From NCBI GenBank assembly GCA_023101725.1, contig JALJCO010007877.1, positions 62,001 to 126,000 on the forward strand: a stretch of 64,000 bases of DNA. Reading direction: 5' to 3'. The DNA is from Atherinomorus stipes. Lineage: Eukaryota; Chordata; Actinopteri; Atheriniformes; Atherinidae. Positions 1-14,336 of this stretch are shown here, one piece after another. The position numbers and the translations under genes were made by a program. The notes beneath the pieces are model-generated. The model saw only the letters and a program-made list of their open reading frames with translations. It was not told where the DNA came from and searched no databases. Positions within the stretch are counted from its first letter, which is position 1. Each line of letters begins with the position of its first letter.

Positions 1-139
1 ATTACGATAATTGTTAAGTCAGACTTTTCTCAATTAAGAAACATATTGAGAATTAAAGGACTGATGTCTCAGCCAGATTTAGAAAATTCTTTCCATGTAT
101 TTACATTTTGTAGACCAGACTACTGGAACGCTGTCTAAA

Positions 140-715
140 CAGGTCTTCCTAAAAAGTCCCCCAGACAGCTGCAGTTAGTCCAGAATGCTACTGCACAGTC
201 GACCAGTCCTCAGATCTATACTTTGGCTTCCTATTTGTTGAAACATTAACTTAAAAATCCTGCTGTCAGTTTACAAAGCACTGAATGCCTTAGTGCCAAA
301 ATGGAGTCAGAATCTTCTGGCTTGTTATGAGCCAACCAGATCCCTCAGGTCATCAGGGTCAAGTCTTCTTTCTGTTCCCAGAATCAAAACTAAACACAGA
401 CAAGCAGCGTCACAATCTTTATGTTCCTCACATGTAGAACAAACTCCCAGAAAACTGCAGGTCTGTTGAAACTCTCAACTACTTTAAATCAAGGTCAAAA
501 TCTTTATTTGCCACCTTTTGTCAAAGAAAGTTAATTCCTTAATCTGTAACATTTATTTCCTGCATTTTATCTATCTTTATTTGATTACTTTTTAAAAAAA
601 TTTTTTTTAGTTTTTTAATTTAATGTGTTCAAAGCTTTCTCTGCACACCACTGTAATGCTTTTAATGTGTTATGTAAAACAATTGTCCTGTGCATGAAAT
701 GAGCTTGCCTTTAAT
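140..715 (+). mobile_element. Decayed LINE 3' end (L2/CR1/Rex group)
   Basis: Read across shifting + frames, the stretch from about 170 to 500 resembles the C-terminal end of a fish non-LTR reverse transcriptase: a VQNA-like motif, then 'fkALNaLvPK', then 'RSLRSSG', then 'SVPRIKTKHRQA'. The 3' untranslated tail (about 600-715) resembles the common fish LINE tail that ends in an AATAAACTTGCCTT-like motif, here degraded. Many stop codons and frameshifts make it non-functional. It is 5' truncated or starts before the window. The clade is uncertain; that it is a LINE relic is fairly secure. Confidence 0.7.
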
Positions 716-737
716 TGGTTTAGTTATTTTGTTTACA

Positions 738-866
738 TAAACCCACTGGCCATTTTATTGAGTATGCCAATTCAAATGCTTGTTAACACAAATAGTTAAA
801 AATGCCAGCAACTCAGTGCATTTAGGCATGTAGACATAGTCAAGACAACTTGCTCAAGTCCAAACC

Positions 867-920
<54 letters not shown>

Positions 921-1428
921 CAACAAACGTTGCCTGTGTGATAAGTCTCCGTTTCAGCAACCAAACTCAGATGGAAGGGTCAGAATTTGGTGTGCACAAG
1001 TTACATTACAGCTGTGGCTTCCTTGCAGCCTTTTTATCAATGGTTTCACACTGGTAGAGATGATCACTCTAAGGTGCCCCTGGGGAATATTTCCAGTATA
1101 TTTTTGTCTCCTCTAGTGGCCTACCAACTGAACAACTCAGCCACATCCATCCCTTTATGACCAGTGTAGCATCTTCTAATGTCTACCTCCAGCAGGAAAA
1201 TGCACCGTGTCACAAAACTTATATAATCCCCAACTGGTTTCTTGAACATGACAATGAGCTGACTGCACTCCAATGACCTCCAAAGTCACAAGAACAAGAT
1301 GCTATCATGGCAAAGTGGAAAATCTCTGAGGTCTATGCAAATGAAAAAACGAGCAGGTCTAAAGGCAAGATGGGGTACAACCCGGTACCAGCATGTGTGC
1401 CTAATAAAGTGGCCAATGAGCATACCTA
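738..1428 (+). mobile_element. Internally deleted Tc1/mariner element
   Basis: The left end (about 743-767, CACTGGCCATTTTATTGAG) and the right end (about 1398-1428, CTAATAAAGTGGCCAATGAG) are inverted copies. This is the signature of a very common fish Tc1-like family. Between them are recognisable fragments of the transposase gene in order, for example AGATGGAAGGGTCAGAATTTGG (split here by small changes) near 968 and GGTTTCTTGAACATGACAATG near 1237. Full members are about 1.2-1.3 kb; this copy is about 0.69 kb and has lost most of the coding region. An (AAT)n microsatellite has grown inside it at 867-920. It sits about 1.1 kb upstream of the prkcb start codon. Confidence 0.82.
867..920. repeat. 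(AAT)18 microsatellite
   Basis: About 18 uninterrupted AAT units inside the deleted Tc1-like element. Its translation gives a poly-isoleucine run that is not a protein. Confidence 0.98.
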
Positions 1429-2160
1429 ATGTGGTGGAAATTCTAAGAAAGACCCAGATGAGGTGATCTTTGCAGAGTATAAAGTTTATTTTACAACCAG
1501 GTTGGAGAAGATACACGCAATCAGATTGTGAGCACCTTCTGAAGGAGTATGGAAGGAACCAGTCTTTTTATCCAGTGACGGAGAAGAAAAAAAGCTGGAT
1601 CAGGGAACTGTTGCTGTCACAGTTGACATGAATCACACATCCTTATCTGAAGCTGTATGTGCTATGTGCCTCACTCATCTAACTAGCAAGCAAACACATA
1701 TCATGACTTCAGACAGTTGAGGCCAGTTCTCAAGAACACCTGCAATTTTATCATTAGCTAAACCCTGAAAAAGAGAACATCATACTCATATTTCATATTG
1801 GTGCAGAAACGATAACCCATTCGGTGAAGGTCTGCGTTGCAATTAAAACTTAAAATACACAAATATACTTGCTTAGGTGCATAAACTCAATGTGCTCATA
1901 CTAAGCTCAGTGTGATCATAAAATTTCCATTACACTAACCAAAGCAAGGTTTAGCTGTCTCAGTTATGAATTAGTACTTACTATAAAACTGGCCATTTTT
2001 CCATTCATATTGCAACTCTGTGAATAAAAAAAACATGGGACACTGTTATTTCCATAATGTCTTTAAACACACCAATCTGTAGAAAATGTGAGCGACAAAT
2101 GAACTTAGGAGTAGTTCAAGTCTCTAATAGCACTTATCTGTAATGTCGTGGAAAAGTGAG
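1429..2160. other. Upstream flank of prkcb, no gene seen
   Basis: AT-rich sequence between the Tc1 relic and the 5' UTR. I see no coding pattern, repeat boundary or RNA gene. Distal promoter elements could lie here, but none is identifiable by eye. Confidence 0.5.
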
Positions 2161-4086
<1,926 letters not shown>

Positions 4087-4118
4087 GGGTTTTGGCAAGC
4101 AGGGATTCCAGTGTCAAG
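4087..4118 (+). CDS. prkcb: PKC beta exon 2: 32-nt C1A micro-exon
   Basis: This 32-nt exon completes Trp60 (TG|G) and encodes GFGKQGFQCQ plus the first base of Val71. It supplies the C1A ligand C69 (C55-x13-C69). It is bounded by CTCTGCAG|GG and CAAG|GTGGGT. The size and phases match the known conserved PKC alpha/beta exon structure, and the exon is too short to appear in ORF searches. Intron 2 follows immediately and is about 55 kb long. Confidence 0.95.
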
Positions 4119-4557
4119 GTGGGTCAATTAAAAAACATACACACACATCCCAACACTAGTTGGTGGTCCTGCATATTAGTGATCATCACATCCTCTCTCT
4201 TTTCATTTCTTACTTTCCTGAATGCTTGAGAGACGCGAGGTTTAAAATCTTCTAAATCTTCTAATCTTTTAAAAGCTCTGGGATTTAAATAAGAACCAGT
4301 GGATATAAAGAAGGGAAAAAAATGGTTGTTATTTAGGGTTAGAAAATGCTTTGTTTATTAGAAAGAATTAGCTAAATGCAGCTGAGGATTTGGTTTTTCC
4401 ACTGAATAGACAAACAGTTTCTTCCGTCTATTTGTGAAAACTTACATAGGACTTTTGTGACAAATTTTTAAAGTTACACATTCTATAGGTGTGTATACTG
4501 TTAGGGAGGATCAAGGTGTGATGAAATGAATAGTGTCCTTTTTTTTTTTTGCCTGAA

Positions 4558-4735
4558 GCAGAGTACTTAAACTATGGTCCTGAAAGGCCACCGTCCTGCA
4601 GGTTTTAGATGCCTCCCTGCTGAACAGACCTGACTCACATTCATGGGTCATTGTGCAGAACTTGAGAACAAGCTGTTGGGCTCATTTCACTTGAATCAAG
4701 TGTGTTGGAGCAGGAAACAGGAAAAGTATTTCCAT
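4558..4735 (+). mobile_element. hAT-type MITE, 3' truncated
   Basis: Begins CAGAGTACTTAAACTATGG and continues with 'ggtcctgaaaggccacc', 'gtcctgcaggtttt' and 'gtgttggagcaggaaacagg'. It is related to the complete copy at 48131-48332, which has the same order of motifs. The distal inverted terminus is missing here, so no target duplication can be checked. Confidence 0.6.
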
Positions 4736-7206
4736 TTTATCCAAGTATCTCTGAGAGATTGACACCTTGGATTTTTCAGTTCACATCCAAGTCCTGTGGT
4801 ATGATAGGACTTGGAAATGGCTCATCAGGCTCCCTGATGGATGATAACATAACTGCAGCAGGGATTAATACCCTGACAGCTTTACATCCCTTCGTTAAAT
4901 TAAGAAACGCTAAAAAAGCCATTTTCCCATGAAATTTCCCTTTATTTTTTCCTCTTTTCAACCAACCTGAGCTCTAGAGGCAGATTCAGGTTCCCTTTTA
5001 CAACATTTGCCACAATATAAGCGGAGGAGGAGCTTTTGGCATTTTTATTTCTATTCAATTTGCTTGAAGTCTTTCTTATTTTTTTCCCCACTGTTTTAAC
5101 AGCCAGGATGCTCAAGGATTTTCTTGTCTCCTAGCAACAGTGAAACATTCAGACGCAGCCCTCTATATGCTGTAGGATGGCTGAGGTGCTTTTCAACACA
5201 GCAGCGGGTTAGCTGGTAATTAGCACATGCATATATGTGAGGTGTCGGTCGTATGCTTCAGGGGAAGCATGTGTTTCACTGAAGCCTTTCATGAGACTTC
5301 AGAGAGGAAGGCATGGAGAGGCAGGTTGTGCCGTCACAGTTTGGAAAAAAAGAAGTGTTTTAAGTCATAATTATCCAGTTTTGCTTAAGTTTTGGGTTAA
5401 AATAAAAGTACTATAATGTGAGGTGTAGCAGGGAAGTGTGTGAGACTTGGCAACAGTTTACGTTTGCTATGTTTCAGCTGTGTGTGTGTGCATGACCTGA
5501 GCTGCTTTTTGGCCCGTTTGTCTGTCTGGAACAGGTTATCTCTTCCTTAGAGCTCAGGGTGAAAGGGAATTCCTCTACAAGGTCACATACACTCTGTCAC
5601 ACACACAAGTGAAGGGAGATACCAGTGTTTGGGTGCTTTGGCAGATGTGTTAGCTCTCAGAGAACTAAACAGAGGGTGTGTGAGCGTAACAAGGTAGTTT
5701 CACATCAGAGATTTGTTGTATATGGTGATATATTATTTATTAGGAATATTTATGTATGTTCTTTTTGCTGTTGCAATTCTAATTCATAGAGGAAGGGAAA
5801 TTAGGACTGGACGATGTTACAATCATGCAATGTGAAGCGTTTAATTGCGTGATGATGATTTGACTTATGAAATATATTTTTACACAAATTCTTCAGTGTA
5901 AGTTGCTGAGCTTAGACGTATTAATGATGGCTGCTGTCCACTTCTGCACCCGCGTGTCAGTTAGCTGTAGAGCGTGCACAAAAGCAAAAAAACAACCTCC
6001 AAGTGCAATGCAGCCCCAGTGACACGCCTGTGCTCGTTCTACTTCTCGTTATTAGAGATTTGTAATATTGATGTTGAGCATGTTCAAATGGTAAAAATGG
6101 TATAATGTGCAGCTCCATCAGCTTCATCAGTGGCACTTGTGGCATTTTGAACCATTTCTGAATGATCTTTGAAAAGGCTTCTGGGATTAATAATGCTTTG
6201 CCTTTTCATTTTTTTTTCCTTTTTTAAAATGTCTTTTTTAAAATCAGTTTTAATAATAAAATAAATAAATAAATAAAATCAAGGTTTGACTTTTGACTTA
6301 ATCTCCAGTACAATGCACTGGTGTAGAACTCAGCCTTGTACCTGGTTCAGAAGAGAGACAACCAGCAGCAGCTAGCAATGCATGATTAAAAAGGAAGTCA
6401 AGTTGTGAGTTTCCATTATTTAAATCTGGTTAAATGTTTTTGAGATCTGCTTACAGTCACACGATGAGATAGATTTTTTTTGCAGCTTTTGTTCATCTTG
6501 CATTGCTTTTAATTAATTGCAGCATGCAAATGGGAATCTTACTAAATTGCACGTGTAGTCCCTGAATGCTGCACACAGAAAATGAATGTTATATGTGAAT
6601 GAGTTGATTTTTGAATCAGAAATATAACTTTTCTTATGGTGCAGTGCAGAGAATGAGTACGTTCGTCTCAATGCCTGAGGGAAGAAATTAGTGTGAAGTG
6701 AGAACATTGTGTACAGTGAACAGTTCATGATTTTACTTCGGCTGCCTTGCAGTTACTCCTAGTTGCTCTTTTCTGCCTTAAAACACATGAAAAAAAAAAT
6801 TTAAATGAATTGGTTGAATTCCTCAACTAAAAGGAGCGAGCGCTGCAGACGTGCCCCCTGTGTAACGTCCTCTGGATGACAGAGCAGGCTAAGTGGCGCA
6901 CAGAGAAGGGGATTGGGGGGATTGGCGTTACAGCCTGCAGGGGGGAGGCACAGGTGGGCGGTCATTTAATTTCTCTCCGTTTGAGTCAAATGTGGCTGAT
7001 ATAATGGGAGGCTCTGCTGTCACTCACATTACCCGAACGACTGACTGATTTCTTCAGGCTGTTGTACATGTTTGGAACTGAAGCTCCCTATTTGGTATTT
7101 TTCTCCTTCATTCATATGACACTTTAATGAAAAAAAAGAACAACTCAGTTTGTCAATTAAGTAATGAAATAAACTCGAAATTCATAAACTTTAGGCAGAC
7201 TTTTAT
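4736..7206. other. Intron 2 stretch without recognisable gene
   Basis: Ordinary intronic DNA. A TAGGACTGGACGAT motif near 5807 resembles the start of a decayed hAT-like MITE, but no matching right end was found. A short (AAAT)n lies near 6262-6277. A GC-rich patch at about 6830-6960 has no identifiable function. Confidence 0.4.
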
Positions 7207-7210
7207 TTAA

Positions 7211-7748
7211 AGGTAGAGTCCGAAGTCCCTCCAGCGTTTCTGTTTGCAAACAACAGTATTCAAACTTAGAGCTCCTTCCTCTCAGGCTAACGGCTGCCTC
7301 GTTCTAGCTAGCCGATTCAACTTCAAGCTTCTCCTTCAGAGCTCAGAAGCGGCTACAAGCCAAACTATTATTAACCTGGTTTTCCAAAGTGCATTATCTG
7401 AAGCTCTTACCTTTTCTTCGGTGCATCCACAGTGTTTTCTTTCTTTCTTTCTTTCTTTTTCCTTCGAGAGTTTGAGTGACTGGCATCTGCTCCAATCATG
7501 AGCTTATTTCCACACAGCGTCATGCTCTTAGCTCTGTCATTGGCTGCTGATATAAACAGAAATCTCCACCCAGAAACGTCCCTAACACACCAAAACCATG
7601 CAAAAGAGTGAATTACAGGCAGGGGGAGAGAGAGTTGTGTTCAAACGCACCACGGCACGGGAGAAGAGGCCCAAAGGCGATTTGAGACGGATTTCACTTG
7701 CTCAAGTCTAATGTTTATTTTTTACGGGGGGAACTTTGGACTATACCT
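7211..7748. mobile_element. TTAA-flanked MITE (piggyBac/Kolobok-like)
   Basis: The termini AGGTAGAGTCCGAAGT and (reverse complement of the right end) AGGTATAGTCCAAAGT form an inverted repeat, and TTAA lies directly outside each end (7207-7210 and 7749-7752). TTAA duplications are typical of piggyBac and Kolobok elements. At 538 bp and without a coding region it is non-autonomous. A (TTTC)n run lies inside near 7436-7456. Confidence 0.72.
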
Positions 7749-7816
7749 TTAAATGAAAGAGAACTTGACCAGTTTTTTTTTCTTTTGTGATAAAGATTGA
7801 ATTAATTTTCAGTTAA

Positions 7817-8269
7817 AGGTGAAAGCTACAAGTTTAATTCCTCCCCGCCAGAAGGTAGCGCGCTAACACTTGCTTACTAAATTAGCATTAGCAACGTTAC
7901 AGAACTGGCTAACAGTAATTTACTCAGGAAAATGTTTAACTTGCATATCCAGGAGGAAAGTGTCAATTTCCACAGGGCTTTTGAACCCTTTTGCTACCTT
8001 CACCCTCATCCTACTTCGTTATTTGTCCACTTGAATTTGGGAAATATAAGATAAGGAAGATGTTATTTCTACACATAGCAATCGAGCTAGCAACTCCGGA
8101 GCTAATGCTAACGGTGAAGAATCCCAACTTTGGTTATCAGATATAAATATTACTATATTTTGGGAGGTAAAATGAATACTTTTATCCTGCACCCCTGTAA
8201 ACATTCTGTGGATGTATTATTTTCTAAAAAAAAATTCTTGTTTTGATGAAAAAGTTGTAACTATCACCT
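7817..8269. mobile_element. Second TTAA-type MITE
   Basis: The left end TTAA|AGGTGAAAGCTACAAG and the right end (reverse complement AGGTGATAGTTACAAC) form an inverted repeat. The right TTAA seems to have lost one T (CACCT|TAA). About 453 bp, non-coding. It lies only 65 bp from the previous TTAA MITE, but its ends differ, so it is probably a related but distinct family. Confidence 0.62.
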
Positions 8270-11200
8270 TAAATAAATGGCTAAATGTCATTCAGAAGTT
8301 AGAAGAAAAGGAGAATTATATATAAACTAGTAGAAAGAACAAATGTACTTTCAACCTGTGCATAAAGCAACATATCTAATACGTTCTTTGTTGTTTGTGT
8401 TGTTTGTGCATTTACATAAGATTCATCAAAGCTAACGTGTTTATACATGAAAGACAGCCCACGTTGTACATTTAAAATGTAAAATGTTATGTTTGTTTGT
8501 AATCTGATTAGACATTAAACAAGAAATTTCTGCAGTCTTTATTTTCTCCTTCTTTCCATGTTGATAATGATGCAGTATAGCACTGTGGTATCTTCATATC
8601 AAAAAATTATTCAATCTGATATTTCACTGGCAGATATCAAAGAATCAACTCTAGAATATCAACAGGCCTATCCCTATTTTTAAAAAGCCGTGGCTTCCAG
8701 TAGTTGTGAAAGCAACTGCAGGTGAAGAGCAAAAATGGTGTCCTTGATGTGAGGGCGGCGTGGAAAGAAAGTCGTTCAACTTCAATTAAGTTTTTTATAT
8801 ATATTTTTTTTTACTGAAGTAATGTTTTTGTCGAATCTCAACCAGAAAGTGAGAGAAGTGTTTTAGTAAAGCGTCATCTTGCCTCTGAATGTCTGTTAGT
8901 TTCATTCTCACATACTGAATTGACCCAAGGTCGCCGCACTTAACTGCTCCGTCCAACCACCCCTCCTTCCTGTTTATAAGGATTTCGTGACATCCTATAG
9001 ACATAGCAAAGCATCTTGTGGGGGCCCTACTTTACAGGACAGAGTTACGAGCTATATCGAAGGGCATGAGCAAATAACAGATACAGTTTCAGTTCCACTG
9101 AGTCATTTCTACCTACGTACATCTTATCAGATATGCTGGTGCGATGCAGGTGATGATGCTGGTGTGCACAATCACCGTCTCCGAGCTGAAATGATGGATT
9201 ATGCTGCGCGCGTGTTAAAATATTCAATTGTTTTCTTGTTCAACGACATGTCAAAGCCCTAAGATTTTAAAGAACCTTCAATATCATAAGACTAATATCA
9301 TTAGCATAGCTAAAATGCTTATAGATTGATCAGCTTCTTTTCTAAAATCATAATTTTGTTGGGTATTTGTAAAAAAAAACAAACTGTAACCCTAACTCTC
9401 TATGCATTGAATGTGAGTTCTTTGGCTTTAAGCTTTACACATTGATAGAAAAAAAGCTCATACTATTTACGAAGGAAAAAAAGGAAGCCAACCAGCTGTT
9501 TGAATGCTGGTTTGATGCTTTTATTTTTACAAAAACAGGTATTGATGCTGGCTGAGTTTTGCACATTGTGCAACACGGTGTAACGACGTTGCATGTTGGA
9601 GAAGCTGACTCCCACAGTGTTGTTGCTGTAAACAATAAACTGGAATGCCTCAATGGGATTCTGCTGTTTAGTTTTCCATCCGCTACAGAGTGTGGGACTT
9701 GCAGAGCGCTAGCAGCTTCTACAGTATTATGTAATGTTTATTTCTAAGAAATTTATGAGGATGAGTTTTTTCTTTCTGAACCAGGAACATGTGTGTGTGT
9801 GTGCATGTGCTTCATGTGCCACTCAATGAGCTGGTTAGCTTTTATTTCCTAAATGGCTGCTTGTGCAGAACTGTGTGCTCTAATGCTTCCATGCAACTGG
9901 TTTGGTGTATTCATGTGTGTGTGTCTGTGCACATGTTCCAAATGTGTGTGTTAATAATGAGTTGGGATTTAGTTTGCAACAGGCTGTTGAGTACCCTCCA
10001 CTGTCTCCTTGCAGAGCTAATGGACAAATTATCCCTTTAGAGAGCTTGAGAGGGGATGGAGGGGACGTTGAGAGGGAGGAAGTGCAAGAAACAACACAAG
10101 TAGGGGACTGAAGGGGGGGAGAGGGAGAATTAGTGGAGGTTAAAAAAGAAAGCAGATGCATGAAAAGATGAGGAAATGGAAGGGTGTGTAGGCAGACAGA
10201 AAGGAGATATACTGAATAAGTGTTGGAATTCATTATGGTGAGATGATGCAGAGGGGTGAGCATGCATTGGAAGAAGAGGTTTGCATGAGGCTTTGTCAAA
10301 ACTAAAAGGATGCTCCGGTTGAGTTTTAGGAAGAGAGCTGGAGGAGATACTGTATACTACAGGTCCTCAAGAACAGTCACATCTTCCTTTTGTTGTACAG
10401 TAAGTTGTAGTATGAAACAGTGCAGTGTTAAGGAAAAGAATAAAGGAAGGATGGATAGGTCAGGGTGGAAATTTCCTTATAAGCATCCTAAATATGCTGA
10501 TGTTACCATCAGACAATAAATGGTTAAAATGGTTGTGTATAGGCATAGACTGGGCTTGTGAAGCTGTTCTGTACTGCAGCTAAAAGCACTTTTCAAAAGA
10601 AGAAATGCAAATATTTTTTAAGCTTTCTTTGACTGACGCCATCTTTTGTGTTTGAGTTTAACTGGTGGCTCTTTTTTTGCGATCCACCCAGCTGCTGTTT
10701 GGGCACGGCGCCCACATCTCTGGAATCGCATCATATGTTTTCTGGCTGTACGTCTTTTTTTTTTTTTTCATGATTCTGCTCAGGTTCAAATGAGCTGGTG
10801 AATATTTGCAAATGCTGGTGTCTGTTGCCGGGGCTGAATGCAGCTCAGGTGCTTCTGCAACTAAAACCTTGTGTGGGTGGGAGGTCGCAGGATCCAGAAC
10901 CTGCCTCCTACACATGCACACACGTGAAACCGCACACACACACGCTTAGAAAAATGCATGCAGAAAAAAAACAAACGGGTTTTCACGTTAAACGCACAAA
11001 GACCGACACAAAGAGCGGATGCTGAGCTGTATCACTGAGATGCTGAGGCAACGGAGAAAGGTTAAAAACATTTGACTGGTATCCAGCATTTTGTTTCCTC
11101 CTCCTTTTTCTGCTTTGGTTTTTCTTTGAGTCACTGGTTCGTTTGTAACTCACCGCTGTGCTTCATCCTGCCTTTTGTTTGTTCCCCCTTTCTCCCCACT

Positions 11201-11411
11201 TGCTTTTCTGTTTTTACCGTCCTGCCTCACAGTTCTTTCTGTTGCTCTCCCGCCTTCTGCCTGTCATTCCCCCCTTTTTTTTCTTTCCTCCACTCCTCCC
11301 TCCACCTCTGTCTTTATCCCCTCTTTCTCATGAGTGGCTGTGTGCTAGAAGCTGTGGGCTTTGATGCTTTTATAAATAGCTAAAGTGTTCCACCAGGAGC
11401 ACCACCAAATG
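8270..11411. other. Intron 2 stretch without recognisable gene
   Basis: No coding or transposon boundary supported. TG-rich patches occur near 9790-9950 and CA-rich sequence near 10915-10945. Open frames here are short and show no family resemblance. Confidence 0.4.
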
Positions 11412-11495
11412 GGATGGATGGATGGATGGATGGATGGATGGATGGATGGATGGATGGATGGATGGATGGATGGATGGATGGATGGATGGATGGAT
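11412..11495. repeat. (GGAT)21 microsatellite
   Basis: About 21 GGAT units. It may be the tail of a lost Rex3-type LINE, which often ends in (GATG)n, but no LINE sequence adjoins it. Confidence 0.97.
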
Positions 11496-12142
11496 AAGGG
11501 AGTGGAGAGGGGGAGTAAGAGGAGGCTTGGGTGTGTAGGTGTGAAAGGAAACTGGTGGAAATCAACAGAAAAGAAGGAAAAGAAGTGACAGAATCATAGA
11601 GGAAGTGTTAAAGTAAACAACAAAACCCACGAATCAGACAGTGAATTACTGTTACTTTCAATTTTGCAGGCTTCAAAATCTCTTCTTGTTCATGAAACAG
11701 ATGCTTTAAATATTGTAATATTACATGTTTTTCTAAAGAATACCACTTTTTAATCAAAAATCTTAGATGTAGCTTCACATTATCCAGAATTTATATGAAT
11801 AGTTTGATTATCGCTGTCACTGTTCTATTTTTTTTTAATGATAATGATCATATTTTACCTCTAAAACAACACATCAATTCTAATGCTGTTATCAGGCGAT
11901 GCATCAATTTATTTATAGTTTCTAAAACGATAAGAAAGCCATGATTCCATCTACAAAAAGAATTTAATGCGATTTAATGCAAATGTCTTTATCAATCAGA
12001 TGCGTGTGCTCTAAGAACACATGCACAGAAAGACTGCAGACGGCACAAATGACAGAAGACGGGAAAAAATCTAAGATTTATGAATTACAGAAAGTAGTAG
12101 ATTTCATTTAATCAGACTTTTATCATTCCGTCGACATTTGTA

Positions 12143-12442
12143 CACTACAAAAACTCAAATCTTACCAAGCATATTTTTCTGATTTCTAATCAAAATTGAT
12201 CAATTCATCATAGTTAATATTAGACAAAATCACCTGAAGAGAAACATTTCAGTGAGACATCTGAACTTGTTTCTAGACAATGCATCTTATTTCAGGAAAT
12301 CTTATCAAGAAAATTTCACTTGTCCCATTGGCAGAACTTTTTGCTTATTACAAGCAAAAAAAAAAAAAAAAGAAAAAAAAAGAAGAAATAATTCTGCCAA
12401 TGGAACAAGTGAAATTTGAGTAAGATTTGAGTTTTTGCAGTG
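12143..12442. mobile_element. TA-flanked MITE with 23-bp inverted ends
   Basis: The ends CACTACAAAAACTCAAATC and (reverse complement of the right end) CACTGCAAAAACTCAAATC are inverted copies, flanked by TA at 12141-12142 and 12443-12444. The interior has the repeated 'tcacttgt..attggcag' phrases of a widespread vertebrate MITE, with an internal fold and an A-rich loop at 12356-12385. TA flanks suggest Tc1/mariner-type mobilisation. Confidence 0.72.
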
Positions 12443-12691
12443 TAAGTATTTGCTATGAAAGAAGAGCGAAAATAATTTAAATTGATAATCAAGTTTGGAT
12501 GAAAGAAAGGAAATCAAGCATTTCATTTTTTAAACAAATTTTTAGAAAATTATTTTGTTGCAAATTTTTTCAAGATTATTTAAAATGTGCAATGAGAACC
12601 CCTGACAAATTGTGGAGACGGCCTCATCAGAGGTTTCCTCTGGTTTTGTCTGGTTAGAGTTAAAGACGCTGAACGTGGGAAAGTTACAGTT

Positions 12692-13118
12692 ATATGACCC
12701 CAGTTCCAAAAATGAAAGCAGAATATAATAATTTGAAAATTTTATGAACCCTTGTTTTCTTTCCAGTAAAACAAAAACACGTTAAATGTAAAAAATGTTA
12801 TCATTTCATGGAACATATCAACTCATTTTAAACTTAATAGCAGCAACACATCTCAAAAACTTGGCATGGCTGGAAAGGCTGCGAAAGTAATTGGTGAAAA
12901 TTCATTTTAAAAAAAGAGGAGCATTCGATGATTTGATAGTTTGATAATTTATTCGATTAACTGGCAACAGGTGAGGAGCATGAATGAGTATAAACGGAGC
13001 ACTGCAGAGTGGCAGAGCCTGGAAACATCACCCTGTTGCAACTTGATTTGGAAATCATTGCATTTTACTTTTATTTACATTTTGCAGTGTCCCAAGTGTT
13101 TTGGAATCAGGGTTGTAC
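12692..13118. mobile_element. Non-autonomous DNA transposon, degraded ends
   Basis: The left end has ACCCCAGTTCCAAAAATG and the right end, reverse complemented, ACAACCCTGATTCCAAAACA. This is the hallmark pair of a very common fish repeat ('...ttccaaaaaagttgggac'). The interior phrases AACTCATTTT..CAACACA and TTTACATTTTGCAGTGTCCC fit. No open reading frame. Confidence 0.65.
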
Positions 13119-14067
13119 ATCAGTATTACTGCAAAAATAGCTTTAGTTTTTAAATGATTTCCTTTAGAAAGTACCAGTATGTTACTGGGTGTGAATTACC
13201 TGCTGCAGATCTAAACCCTCACAGCGGCCACGAAGTCCATGCACCACACGGCCGCTGTGTGTCGGTCTCCTGATTATTGTCAGAGAAGCTCTGACCTCTT
13301 CCTAAAAGCCTTTCAAGCACTTTATTTGCAGCATTTTGAAGAGTTCAAGTTACACAACACCATTGTGCGGTCTTCAGTGACGTGCTGCTGCAGTGTGTAT
13401 AGCTGTTTGTGAGCCTCAGTCAGGTCGACCTATTGACGGTGCCAAAAATATTCTAGCATTATTGTGCATTGATTTCTCCATCATTCCCTGGTGCTTTTCA
13501 GACAAAACCGACTTCCACCCTAAACAGCTTGTGCCAATGCTGCACAGCAAGACGTTTTAAATCAGATGTTGCTGCAGGCAGAAATACTGATATTTATTGA
13601 CGGCTCTGTTGATGCTGATTTTGCTTTAATTACTGCGAGTGTTTTGATTCACAGAACATACAAAGTGATGCAATTCAACTAAAACAGCTGAACTAAATAA
13701 TTGCAATTAAGAAAGAGTTAGCCAAAGCTTTTGCTCTTGGGCACCTCCAGCAACCGTATTGTGCATTGTGGTCATAAAATCATATCATAGCGCTGGGATG
13801 TCTTAGTTTGGAATAAACAGTTTGTTCAGCTCCGTGTGCAGCCTAATTACGCTGCGAGTGAGGTCTTCCACGCCGTTTAATCCATATTCCACATCTCTCC
13901 ACTTGTGTTTTTTGGTTTTGAGATGGCAAAGAAAACAGCATCACCCAAACGTTCTGGACACCTGTCATCAGACTTGAAAATCCCGTCTATGCCCCATCTA
14001 TGGAAGTGAAGTTTGCCCGAAACTTCTTTCCTTAGTTACCGTTGCTAATGTATGATTGGCGGCGGTC
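13119..14067. other. Intron 2 stretch without recognisable gene
   Basis: Nothing beyond plain intronic sequence was recognised here. Confidence 0.4.
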
Positions 14068-14075
14068 CTATCAGG

Positions 14076-14328
14076 TAGGGCTGGGGAAAAATATCAATAC
14101 ACTGAAATATCGCAATATTTTCATTTGCAGATTTCATATAAATATTCAAAAATGCGATATTGGTCTATTTTGTTCACGAAAACCCGCAAAATTTCTGGAC
14201 TGAACGACAAAATCTCGCAAGATTTCATAAGTAAAATAGATCGATACCACATTTTTAAATATCGATATGATATCAGCATATGGAAATATTGCGATATTTC
14301 GGTGTATCGATATTTTTTCCCAACCCTA
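14076..14328. mobile_element. hAT MITE with perfect 8-bp target duplication
   Basis: 253 bp starting TAGGGCTGGGG and ending in the inverted copy CCCAACCCTA. It is rich in 'atatcgatat' motifs typical of fish hAT MITEs. CTATCAGG is directly repeated at 14068-14075 and 14329-14336. The open frames on both strands are products of the self-complementary sequence, not genes. Confidence 0.88.
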
Positions 14329-14336
14329 CTATCAGG

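Noticed and set aside
850..1116. Open frame with a long poly-isoleucine run
   Set aside because: It is the translation of an (AAT)n microsatellite inside a deleted Tc1-like element.
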